A stretch of DNA of 64,000 nucleotides. It comes from Powellomyces hirtus (Eukaryota > Chytridiomycota > Chytridiomycetes > Spizellomycetales > Powellomycetaceae). Positions 34,101 through 43,151 of this stretch are shown here, piece after piece. The notes beneath the pieces are model-generated. The model had not been told where the DNA came from. It did no database searches and saw only the letters and a program-made list of their open reading frames with translations. Each line of letters begins with the position of its first letter. Position 1 is the stretch's first letter. The stretch spans positions 1 through 64,000 of the forward strand of contig JAHLKG010000033.1 in assembly GCA_025526995.1 (NCBI GenBank), given 5' to 3'. The position numbers were made by a program, and so were the translations under genes.

Positions 34101-34970
34101 GCCTGACTGCTCGGTGAATAGCGTCGTGACGTATTTCTCTAAGGTCGGTCGGAGTGGGTGGTCGGCCGGCAGTGCATCTAGCGGGTCCTCTTGATCTGCC
34201 GTCTTGGCTTCGGCGTTGGTGTGGCGGCGTTCCTCCAAGATTGCCCTTTTCTTGGCGTCGACCGTCCGTACGAATTGAGCCTCTACGACTGGAATTGCAT
34301 CTACGATGTGTACCTCAAAGACTCCAGTGATCTCGCCCTTCTTCATCAAGCGTTTCCATTGCTTGGCCGTGTAGATTCCTTCTGCATTGAGTGCTGGCTT
34401 CGCTGGCTGGAATCTGCGGGGCCGTACCTCTCGTGGGGAGAGTAGACGGGCGGCGCACGCGGACGGTGCTTCCCAGTGGCGGTTGGTCGATTTGGCTCGA
34501 AGGCTGAGGGTCTGGCCGTCGTGATAGAACGTCATCGTTGGGAAGCCCTCTTGGTCGAAAAGTCCTCGGACGTCCAATCCCAATATGAATGGTAAACCGA
34601 GTATGACATCGACCCTGATCGGTGCGACCATGAACGGTACGGTGTCTTCCCGGTAGGTAATCTTCTCTTCGGTGAACACCGCGAGGTCCCCACAGGTCAT
34701 CTTCGTTGCACCGTAGTTTCCCGCTCTATCGCCTAATCGGACCTCCAGCGGGGTTGGAGAGGTGTAGGTCCGGAGGCCGTGCTTGGCTGCCCAAGTGTCG
34801 CTGATGATCAGGGTGTTACACCCAGTGTCGATTAGGATGCGGGCAAAGTGCCCTTGTATCTTCCCGTGAACCACAAATGTCTTCCTGTGGATGCGGGGTC
34901 CCGGCCTGTCCGTGGGGTTCTTGTCTTGCATCCGGGGTTGGGGTACTGAGACGGTGCAAACGTTCAGCAC
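31112..34970 (-). CDS. Gypsy F1 pol (protease to chromodomain), C-terminus cut by B2
   Basis: A single long frame of nearly 1,290 codons. Protease LIDTGCNTL lies near 34,830, RT with YLDDILIFS near 33,580, RNase H (TDASGYAYGGW; RYPVHEQELLGL), H2C2 integrase with D-D-E (HQQTDGKAEN near 31,880) and the start of a C-terminal chromodomain (FLVKWTGYDS..NTWEPY). It overlaps the gag end (34,964) in another frame, so gag-pol is joined by a frameshift as in many gypsy elements. B2 cuts the frame at 31,112; the last 24 codons are at 24,043-24,113. Otherwise it looks intact. Confidence 0.9.
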
Positions 34971-36175
34971 CCGGGGCGAAAATCCGAGCTGTTGACGGAG
35001 CCCCCGTCGCTGACCACGTCGTCCCCGGGCTCTTCGGTGATCTCTACAGGGGCGGCGAACGTTCTATGCCCACCGGTCTGACTTCTACCTGCTGAGCACC
35101 CACGGGCATAGTGCCCCTTGCCTCCGCAGTTGAAACAATCGTTGCGTTCACGACGTTCATTATAGGTGATACGCTCATGGTCTGAGATCCCTTGGTGGTT
35201 GTCCCTGCCGCGCATGGGACGACCTGAGCCATAGGGGGTGTGGCGTCCCCTTTCTCGTGCTTGGTAGTTCCCTCGATGTACCTGAGCCGGCTGGACTGCA
35301 GCGTACTGACGTCTCCTTCCGTCGGAGGTTACCCGCGCAACATCGTCCGCATAGCCTCGAATCCTGTAGCATAGTAGAGCTTTTTTCTGTAGCTCGGTGA
35401 TCGGGATCTCGGCGCCATTATTCCTCATGATTGCGGCATAGCAGTGGTCCTGAATGCGCTGGCCGACATGGTTGGTCAAGAATCCCGTTAAGAAATAGTC
35501 ACGCTCTTGCCTTGGGGTAAGCCGCTCCTTGTTGTCGAGCGTCGCGATCTGGGCCCGAAGGGTATTGAACTTGGCGATATACTCCGAGATGCTATTAGTG
35601 AAAACCAGCGACTTCATCTTTGCTTCTGCGGTGTTTTGTAAGTTGGCGGGGTAGAAGCGGACGCGGAGGATCCTCGTGAATTCTTCCAATGTCGTGGGCT
35701 GGTCGCCGGCATCTCTGAGCATTTGCCACCACTCGTCGGCGGTTTCCTTGAGGTACCCCGAAATGTGGTCGACGTCCCGGTGGTCCGTCCTGAAGTCGGT
35801 TGCCTCAGTGTAGCGCGTGGGGACCTTCAAGAACTCATCGACCTTCGACACCATTTCTTCACTGTTCCCTTTTCCGTCAAAGTGTGTCAGCTGCTTGCGA
35901 AGGTTCTCGCGGCGTTCCTTCTTGGCTTGCATTCATGCGCGGTTTTCTTCCGCCAGGATGATGTCGACGTGCAGTGTTGCAACCGCTGGTTGGACTGGAG
36001 TCGGAATCCTTGAGAGAAGGGCTTCGAAGCGGGCCTCTCCCATTGCGATCTGCTCCTGCAGTAGACGTTGGGTCTCCGCCAATTGTGCAGCCAACATTGC
36101 GACGGGGTTGTCGGTCGGTGTGTCGACTTCGGGTTCTCCTACTGCAATTGGGCTGTTCCTGGTGCTACGTGCCAT
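34964..36175 (-). pseudogene. Gypsy F1 gag, one TGA
   Basis: The ATG at 36,175 starts MARSTRNSP. A TGA (35,933-35,935) replaces the CGA codon kept in F2, then the frame runs on to 34,964. It holds the capsid core (about 35,300-35,930, with WWQML and RILRVRFYP typical of Ty3 capsids) and a CCHC knuckle CFNCGGKGHYARGC near 35,100. This copy retains the capsid that F2 lacks. Confidence 0.88.
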
Positions 36176-36203
36176 TGTTGTCGTCTACGGGGTGGTGCTA
36201 CCA

Positions 36204-36479
36204 TGTAATAATACTAGATCCGTTGCCAGAGTCTAGTCTTCTATTCTGAAATTCCCTATGTCTCATTCTACTGTAAGATCTCTAAGTCTTGAATACACCC
36301 TCGTCGGAGTATTCCTCACTTTTCTTCTGGACCGCGGGGCGGTCCCGGTCATGTGATGGCCATCCGTGGCCATCCCTAATGTCTAGTACCCTTCGGGATG
36401 CTGACGCTAGCATCCATCTCGCGTGGGGCCCTTCCCGGCGCGTATCTAGGCTTAGGTTGGCGAGCCACGCCTCATTACA
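36204..36479 (-). repeat. 5' LTR of gypsy F1
   Basis: A 276-bp LTR on the minus strand followed by primer site TGGTAGCACCAC (36,192-36,203). Flanked by GAATA (36,480-36,484), the TSD half that continues into B1 pol. About 4% different from its partner at 25,798 by eye. Confidence 0.9.
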
Positions 36480-36484
36480 GAATA

Positions 36485-36794
36485 TCTCGATGAAAATGCT
36501 CGACCTACAACGATCTACAAAGACAATCAGTCATGCATCTCGTTGGCAATGAATCCCGTGCATCACGCCTGTACCAAGCACATCGACATTCGACATCACT
36601 TCATTCGTGATCACATTGACAAGGAGATTCACCTGGAGTACTTACCTACCGCTGAAATGGTAGCCGACTCACTTACAAAGCCTTTACCGGCCCCGGCATT
36701 CAAATACCATTGCGAAAGCATGTGCATCAAGCATTACAACAACACCATCACGCCAATGACGAAAGCGTCCATGACGGAGCTCCCGAATGAGTAA
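36485..36794 (+). pseudogene. B1 pol, last ~100 codons
   Basis: The end of RNase H (DIRHHFIRDHIDKEIH, DSLTKPLPAP) and TAA 36,792-36,794 continue the frame interrupted at 26,078. It corresponds to 23,322-23,631 in the left copy. Confidence 0.9.
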
Positions 36795-36833
36795 AATCCC
36801 ATCATCGTGGATCGATTGCTCGGACAGGGGGTG

Positions 36834-37199
36834 TATTGGAATGTTGAGACTTGCGTACTCAACGTTTGGTCCTTACATTAGATCCTTACTTGGATTCTCC
36901 GACTAGAACGTGTGACCACTATACCGGTAACGCTAAGAGCTGAATTGGATCACATGTGATCACGTGATTGGAGAAAAAGTAGATTAGAACGCTCAAAGCG
37001 AGACATTGCCGATAAGACTTTAAGACAAAAAATACATTCACATACAATACATCTCTGTGCATCTGACAACGCTACACCGTCATCTGCATCACAGAAGAGC
37101 TCTGTAACCACCTCTTACGAAGTTTACTGGAGGCCACATCAAATTCGGCCAATCCTCTGCAATTCCGATAAAGTACTGGAAGTGCTGATATCTCCAATA
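36834..37199 (+). repeat. 3' LTR of B1
   Basis: A 366-bp LTR preceded by ACAGGGGG and followed by CCTCC (37,200-37,204), the partner of 18,054-18,058. Diagnostic bases match the 18,059 LTR. Confidence 0.9.
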
Positions 37200-37204
37200 C
37201 CTCC

Positions 37205-39687
37205 TGGGGGGGCATGGGTTTGGGTTCTGCAATTGCGGTGTAGGTGCCAAGGTAAGCCAGTGTTGTGAGTAATTCTCCTGACATTCAGCGAGTAACACTT
37301 GAGCTCGGTGTGCTTCCGTAGGCGCGCCCTCATTGCGTATTCTCTCATCAAATATATGAGTCCCATTCGTAATCTTCAGGACAGTGTCTTTATGTTTGAC
37401 AGCTGGGAAAGGCTTCGTAAAGATGTCTGCCAATTGATCTTCCGTATTGGTGTCGATGATTTCGATAATTTGCTTTGCGAACGAATCGCGTATAGCGTGG
37501 TACCAAACGTCGATTTGCTTGGTGTGCTGGTTGATAGCCTTAGACTGAATCAAGGCCCCGGCGCTCTGATTATCGACATGGAGAGGGACCGGTCGAGATT
37601 TGAAATCCGGTTGAGGTCCCAAAACTTCCGACAAGAGTTGGCGTAGCCATTTGGCTTTGTTGTGACCGGTGCTTGCAGCTATGTACTCCGCTTCGGTCGT
37701 ACTTTGGGCGGTACACTTCTGCTTGCTGCTTTTCCACAGAACAGGAAACCCATTGTAAAGGGCCAAAATACCTGTAGTGGACGTACGGTCGGTGAGTTCT
37801 CCTGCATAATCGGCATCCGTGAATACGTGTAGGCCACGCGGATCATTTTGTTCAGATGTGTACTTGAGGGCGTAATCGCGGGTACCCTTCAAATACCGGA
37901 AAATGCATTTAACATTGTTCCAGTCGGAGTTAGTAGGTGCGGCTATGTGGCGCGCAACGTAACCGACTGCAGTGGCGATATCCCATCGCTATGTGATGGA
38001 GGCCCAAGTGAGGATCCCCACTGCTTCCTGATACACTTTGAGATTCGTGAATGGTGATGAATCCTCCGGTTGTTGGTTACGCGCTGACACGGCATACGGG
38101 GTGGAGACAGGATGGCAGTCACTCATGTTGAATTGTTCAAGAGCATTGTCAATGTACTTGACGTTTGAGATTTCGAGGGTACGAACAGGAGATTCAAAGT
38201 CATATTTGTAGACGAGACCAAGGTGACTGGTTACGCGACCTTGTTCCGTAAACTTGAACTTCGAATGTAGCTCCATTTTGCTGTTCGCCAGAATTTCCGG
38301 ATCCTTCGCTGCAATAAGCAGGTCGTCGACGAAGACGAGAATAAGGACCAAGTTGTCGTTCGACGGAGGTGTACGGTCATCTGTTGCGTACTTGAAAAAG
38401 ATACACGGGCATACAGAAACCGTTTCGTAGCCGAGCTTTAACAGTGCAGTCTTCAAGGTCTCATACCAAAGAAGAGGTGATTGCTTCAGGCCGTAGAGAG
38501 CTTTCAGTAGGTTCAGGACCCAATTGCCTTTGGGGTGATCCGGATCTTCGAATCCCTCAAACTGCTCGATATAGATATCCTTATCAATATCACTGTTAAG
38601 GAAGGCGGTAACAGCGTCCATACTGTGGATGTCCAGCCCATGCTGGACACAATATGCCAAGAAGAGGCGTAGCGCTGTGAATGGTAGCGTAGGTGAATAT
38701 GTATCACCAAAGTCGCGACCGGGTTGTTGAGAGAAGCCTTGAGCTACTGCTCTGGCTTTGAACTTGTTAAAAGTGCCATCGGGATTGACCTTCGTTCGAA
38801 AGACCCATGTTGTGCCGATCACGCGCTTGTTACGTGGACGCTTGGTGAGCTCCCATGTGCCGTTGTCGACCAGGGATTGGTACTCGATGCGTGCAGCCTT
38901 GAGAAATTCCTCCTTCTGAGGTGTTTTCATCGCTTGCTTCCATGTCATGGCGTCTTCATTGATCGTTGCTTGAGTCCGCGCGCGGGCGGCGTATGCAGCA
39001 ATGGGGTCATTTCGACGTGTGCCGACATCATACGCGGCTACTCGATTCTCCCAGTCATCCAAGGCGGTAGTATCGAGTAGTGAAAGTCGGGACTCCCAAG
39101 TAGGTTCTTGATATCCCTCCCACTTAACCAAGTACTCTTTTGTGTGCACCTTACTGCGGCGCTCGTTGATAATCGCCTCCACGGCGTATTCGACGTCATC
39201 CTCCTGACTCTCCTCATCTAGAAGGTCAGGATGTGCTGGATCCTGCTGATATTTGGGTTCGAGTCCCAAGTCTTCTTTGAAGATCACGTCTCGTGACACT
39301 TCGACCTTGTCAGTAACAGGATCCCATACCAGATACCCCTTGGTACCTGTGGGTTGAGCATAGCCTACCAAGTAAGCCTTCTTTGCTCGATTCCCCATTT
39401 TATCTCGTCCTTTGCTAGTTAGAACGGAATACGGCACGCAACCGATACGCCGAAGATGGGCGACATCAGGACGCCGGCCAAATAAGATTTCATGCAGCGT
39501 CTTCTTGTTGATGCGGTTGTATGTAAGGGAATAGATGTAACCAGCCGCTACCAGTAGAGCAGGCCAGAACGTTCGGGGTAGTTTCGTATCTGCAAAGGTG
39601 GCGCGGACCCTGTCCAGTGCTGTGCAATGCCATCGTTCGGCAATCCCGTTTTGCTGACTTGAATAGGCCGCGGACGTTTGATGAGTG
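37205..39687 (-). pseudogene. Copia A3 pol: integrase end, chromodomain, RT, RNase H
   Basis: One frame, interrupted only by TAG at 37,989-37,991, which copies 1 and 2 share. It starts within the integrase core just before QQNGIAER, whose catalytic Glu is intact here. A chromodomain lies near 39,100-39,200, RT with VFVDD near 38,320-38,340, and RNase H ends near 37,400. It lacks the one-base deletion and the TGA of copies 1 and 2, so it is the best guide to the family frame. Upstream of 39,687 the sequence is no longer A: the deletion junction leads into the G1 LTR, and the in-frame codons beyond it are accidental. Confidence 0.9.
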
Positions 39688-39764
39688 GCCAGCCCAAACA
39701 AAGGATTGCGTATAACATAATCAAAAAGAACGAAAAAGTATAAGAATATGAGGTTTCCCCGACA
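39685..39764 (-). repeat. Remnant (80 bp) of the G1 5' LTR
   Basis: It matches the outer end of G LTRs and ends CCCCGACA, followed by the GAGAG duplication (39,765-39,769) and C pol. A GTG at 39,685-39,687 belongs to both A3 and the LTR, the mark of end joining at microhomology. Confidence 0.88.
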
Positions 39765-39769
39765 GAGAG

Positions 39770-41815
39770 ACCCCATACCAACGCTGGTTTGGGACCCCTG
39801 CCAATGTATCGAACCTCCGCACCATCTGGAGCGAGGCCTATATGCATCAACCTGTGCGCCGTCGCACACACCGCAAGCTTGGAGCTTGCGCTGTCGGACC
39901 GTTCCGACTAGTGGGATATCACCCCACTAAACAAGGCAACTATTGCCCTTATAATGCATCGACCGATTCGATCATCGACGCACAAGATGTCACAATCAAC
40001 AAGGCTGATTACATCAGCCCTGTCGCTCAGAGAGACACCACTCCCGAATATGTGGTTGAGCGCATCTTGCTCTCTAGCAACGGCGAAGGGGGAGAGCAAT
40101 TCCTGGTCAAGTGGCTTGGCTACGACAAACCAACATGGGAACCCCTCGGCAACGTCAAGGACTCAGAGGCCCTGATGCGATTCACCGGAATCGAAGATGA
40201 CGGCACACCCGTAATCGCCGAACTGCATGCCGCATGCAGCACTGACATTGACGAGCCCGCCACTTACCAGGCGGCAATCAACTCGCCGTACGTGAGAGAG
40301 TGGAAACAAGCGATCGACGCTGAACTCTCATCTCACCGCACTAATAAGACGTGGAACACGGATACCATGCAAACACCGCCCGGCACTCACCTTGTTGATT
40401 CTAAATGGGTCTTCAAAGTCAAACGCAACGCCAATGGTTCCATCAAGAAGTTCAAAGCCCGCCTCATCGCCCGAGGCTTCACGCAGCGTGAAGGCATTGA
40501 CTTCAACAAAACGTACGCGCCCGTCATCAAGTTTAACACCTTGCAGGTGCTACTCACGCTTGCCGCTAAGCTCGACCTTCACGTCCATCAGATGGACGTC
40601 ATCACCGCATTTCTCAACGGAGATCTCGACGTAGAGATCTGGATGCGGCTCCCCGCTGGCATCGCTGACGACATCGTCAAACTACGCCGTTCCCTTTATG
40701 GCCTTAAACAATCGCCGCGCCTATGGAACAAGGTTCTTGACTCCTTCCTTCAACAGCTCGGGTTCTCAGTATCAGAATTCAACACCGTGCTCTACATTAA
40801 GCGGACTGACAACACGAAGATCCTGATTGTTGCCATCTACGTGGATGACCTCACGATTTTTGCATCAGACCTTGATGACCTGCTCACTCTCAAATCCGCA
40901 CTTGCCAAACGCTTCAAGATGGAGGACATGGGGGAGATCCCTTTCCTTCTCGGTCTTCAGATTACGCGCGACCGGTCAAAGCGATGCGTTACCATTGGCC
41001 AACAGAAGTACATCAAAGACATGATTGACAAGTTTAACCTTAACGGCATGCAGCCGCATCACATCCCAATGGACCCGAACTTACATCTTAATGCGAACAA
41101 TGGAGCCAACGCCCTCGACACATCAGGAATCAAGGAATATCAGTTGATCATTGGAACGCTAATGTATCTGATGTTAGGGACTCGCCCCGACCTGGCCTAC
41201 TCAGTCTCTCGCTTATCCCAGTTTCTGGCGGCACCGACAGCCGCACACATGACGGCCGCAAAGAAGGTTTGCGCTTACGCAAACACAACTAGTGATCTCT
41301 CTCTTGTCTTCAAAGATGGGGGAGATATCGTTGGATACTCAGATGCCGACTATGCACGCTGCACGGACACGCGCCGCTCAACCTCTGGCTATGTCTTCAT
41401 GCTTAACGGAGCCACCATTTCATGGAAGTCACAACGTCAAAAATCAACGGCGTTATCCACAGCAGAAGCAGAATACATTGCACTCGCGGAATGCGCAAAG
41501 GAAGCACTTTGGATCCAGGGTCTCCTATCTGAACTGTCAGCAACGGAGCAGACAGCAGTTCCCATCTATGAGGACAATCAGGCCGCCATCAAGCTTGCTG
41601 CCAATCCGACGCATCACCAACGAACCAAACACATCGATGTCCGCTATCACTTTCTGCGAGACCTCATTGGTAACGAGCGCATTCACCTACAGTACATTGA
41701 GTCCAAGCTCATGCTTGCTGATGCCTTGACAAAACCACTACCTCGACCATTACTTGACGATCTGCGACATCGAACTGGACTCCGAAAAAAATCAGATTAT
41801 GCTAAATTTAGTTGA
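39770..41815 (+). CDS. Copia C pol, 3' half: chromodomain-RT-RNase H, open
   Basis: This continues the integrase frame broken at 12,805 and stays open for about 680 codons to TGA 41,813-41,815. A chromodomain (FLVKWLGYDKPTWEPLG) lies near 40,040-40,160. RT has KARLIARGF, QMDVITAFLNGDL, LYGLKQSPRLW and YVDDLTIF near 40,840. RNase H has YSDADYA near 41,340, STAEAEYIAL and HQRTKHIDVRYHFLRD, with the DALTKPLP end near 41,730. The absence of stops contrasts with the broken gag-integrase half. It overlaps the antisense RING gene by 8 bp at the 3' ends. As it stands it is a fragment, not an independent gene. Confidence 0.9.
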   Translation, partial: TPYQRWFGTPANVSNLRTIWSEAYMHQPVRRRTHRKLGACAVGPFRLVGYHPTKQGNYCPYNASTDSIIDAQDVTINKADYISPVAQRDTTPEYVVERILLSSNGEGGEQFLVKWLGYDKPTWEPLGNVKDSEALMRFTGIEDDGTPVIAELHAACSTDIDEPATYQAAINSPYVREWKQAIDAELSSHRTNKTWNTDTMQTPPGTHLVDSKWVFKVKRNANGSIKKFKARLIARGFTQREGIDFNKTYAPVIKFNTLQVLLTLAAKLDLHVHQMDVITAFLNGDLDVEIWMRLPAGIADDIVKLRRSLYGLKQSPRLWNKVLDSFLQQLGFSVSEFNTVLYIKRTDNTKILIVAIYVDDLTIFASDLDDLLTLKSALAKRFKMEDMGEIPFLLGLQITRDRSKRCVTIGQQKYIKDMIDKFNLNGMQPHHIPMDPNLHLNANNGANALDTSGIKEYQLIIGTLMYLMLGTRPDLAYSVSRLSQFLAAPTAAHMTAAKKVCAYANTTSDLSLVFKDGGDIVGYSDADYARCTDTRRSTSGYVFMLNGATISWKSQRQKSTALSTAEAEYIALAECAKEALWIQGLLSELSATEQTAVPIYEDNQAAIKLAANPTHHQRTKHIDVRYHFLRDLIGNERIHLQYIESKLMLADALTKPLPRPLLDDLRHRTGLRKKSDYAKFS

Positions 41816-42525
41816 AATACACCCGCCGCAACCACCATCTCAATCGACGATCCGACTTGTTGCATTTCGGGCAGCATACTTCTCCACTCCGATGCACCAG
41901 ACCCCGTGAACAGCTCTCACACAGAAGACAGGGGTCATTTTCTCCACAGGCGTGCGACGTCTGACAGTCCTTTATCGTATGACACATTGCACACCGCCTT
42001 CTTGTCACGTCCCCTTCAAAGAGGTTAACCCACGACCTCCTGTGTAATACGAAACATCAACATCCTGAAGCACAACAGAACTCCTTCCTCACCTGCAGAT
42101 AGCACATCTGCGTGCAGCATCGTTAGGTGCCACCCAACTGTGTAACGTCAAAAGAAGCTTTGAGAGTTGATGGTAATAAATACTGTGTATTATCATGTGT
42201 TGTAAGGTAACGCGAGCGGAAGAGCGACCAGCGGCTGAAAGCTTTATATAATGCGTGTCAGGGTGGCGCACATAATTTATCCGGGAGGCGCTTTATTGCC
42301 TATAAGTCAGGAGTCATGTGTATCACCGATGAACGGGTGGCCAGCCCGAACAAAGGATCGCGTATAACGTAATCAGAAAGAACAAAAAAGTATAACAATA
42401 TGAAGTTTCCCTGACAAACTGTACTGCAAACACCGGAAGCAAAACAGGTGTCCGCAGCTTCCACAGAACTTGGCATCTCGAAAAAGACAAATGGGACACT
42501 TTGAAGCTTGACCGTTTTGTGGCAT
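41808..42525 (-). pseudogene. C antisense cargo gene: C3HC4 RING-finger protein, disrupted by a solo LTR
   Basis: Start ATG is 42,525-42,523, only 24 bp from the C 3' LTR. The first exon runs to 42,417, is interrupted by a G-family solo LTR (42,141-42,416, TSD AACTG), resumes at 42,135 and ends at 42,093. A 53-bp GT-AG intron (42,040-42,092) follows, then exon 2 to TAA at 41,808-41,810. Ignoring the LTR, the frame is open for 127 residues. Zinc ligands C10-x2-C13-x10-C24-x-H26-x2-C29-x2-C32-x14-C47-x2-C50 form a textbook RING. A second Cys-rich part (CAMCHTIKDC...CLLCESCSRG...CCPKC) follows, with a basic C-terminus. The stop overlaps the pol stop by 8 bp. RING fingers usually act as ubiquitin E3 ligases; the role in an element is inference. 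Confidence 0.8.
42141..42416 (-). repeat. Solo LTR of gypsy G in the C RING gene
   Basis: A 276-bp LTR flanked by AACTG at 42,136-42,140 and 42,417-42,421. Removing it restores the RING reading frame. Confidence 0.92.
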
Positions 42526-42662
42526 GTTTGGTCTCAAAAGTCGGAGGAGTGTTGAGATTGGACTTGTGAGATAAACCTGTCAAATCGACAGCGCTCCAAG
42601 ACTCAACGTGACTTCTACTGCGCAATGGTGCTTCATCTGACCACGTATGCTTAGATAGCTTG

Positions 42663-42941
42663 TGTAACGTCAAAGGAAGCTTTGATAGTTGATAGTAATA
42701 AATAGTGTGTATTATTGTGTGTTGTAAGGTAACAAGCGGAAAAAGGCGACCAGCGGCTGACAGCTTTATATAATGCGTGTCAGGGTGGCGCACATATAAT
42801 TTATTTGGAAGGCGCTTTATTGCCTATGAGTCAGGAGTCATGTGTATCACCGATGAACGGGTGGCCAGCCCGAACAAAGGATCGCGTATAACGTAATCAG
42901 AAACTCACGAAAAAGTATAAGAATATGAGGTTTCCCCGACA
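42663..42941 (-). repeat. 3' LTR of gypsy G2
   Basis: Reads TGTCGGGG...GACGTTACA on the minus strand, after purine tract GAGGGAGG. Between it and the pol stop (42,942-43,151) is an untranslated stretch with three copies of a GGTCGGTTCTTGCGTCGCC-like motif (about 43,038, 43,120 and 43,160, the last reaching into the pol end). Confidence 0.9.
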
Positions 42942-43151
42942 CCTCCCTCAGACCCTGAGGAAGCATCATAGATGAATGTGAAGGGGATGAATAGAAACGG
43001 AGAGCTCATGTTCATTTTAGACTGTTGACACAGTGCTCAGTTCTTGCGTTGGCGCGCGATGTTTGTGTATGCGACAGAGGCGTCCCTCGTGTTGAAGTGT
43101 TTGTGTGTGTGTATATAGGTCGGTTCTTGCGTCGCCGCGCATGTGGTTTTG

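Larger units (their letters stand above)
18059..37199 (+). mobile_element. Copia B1 with nested F1 and B2 and an internal inversion
   Basis: The outer ends are the B1 5' LTR (18,059-18,641) and 3' LTR (36,834-37,199), flanked by CCTCC on both sides. F1 is inserted in pol with TSD GAATA (TATTC at 26,073-26,077; GAATA at 36,480-36,484). B2 is inserted in F1 with TSD GGAAG (24,038-24,042; CTTCC at 31,112-31,116). Partner LTRs and TSD halves lie in the wrong orientation unless the segment between the two B copies was inverted by recombination between them. Confidence 0.88.
17058..39687 (-). mobile_element. Copia A3, antisense, 5' truncated, host of B1
   Basis: A3 reads on the minus strand: RT-RNase H at 39,687-37,205, antisense ORF D (plus strand, 17,471-18,058) and 3' LTR (17,058-17,320). 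It is split at CCTCC (18,054-18,058 and 37,200-37,204) by B1 with its cargo of F1 and B2. Closing this gap restores the same D/pol junction as at 1,421-1,460, which supports the reading. The 5' LTR, gag and integrase N-terminus are deleted. Confidence 0.88.
12806..39764 (-). mobile_element. Gypsy G1, antisense in C, split by A3 and 5' deleted
   Basis: G1 is bounded by GAGAG at 12,801-12,805 and 39,765-39,769. Its 3' LTR is 12,806-13,081 and its coding part 13,225-17,057. At 17,058 copia A3 is inserted. The other side of A3 is missing: at 39,685-39,687 A3 sequence passes through a 3-bp GTG overlap straight into the last 80 bp of the G1 5' LTR. A deletion thus removed the 5' end of A3, the gag of G1 and most of the G1 5' LTR. 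Confidence 0.85.

Noticed and set aside
24043..36479. Two separate truncated gypsy elements in opposite orientation
   Set aside because: TSD halves, LTR pairing and the continuous pol (31,112 to 24,043) show they are one F1 element split by B2 and by the inversion.
37989..39869. One 626-aa protein with an unusual N-terminus before the integrase
   Set aside because: The N-terminal codons beyond 39,687 come from the G1 LTR and antisense C pol across a deletion junction; not a real fusion gene.
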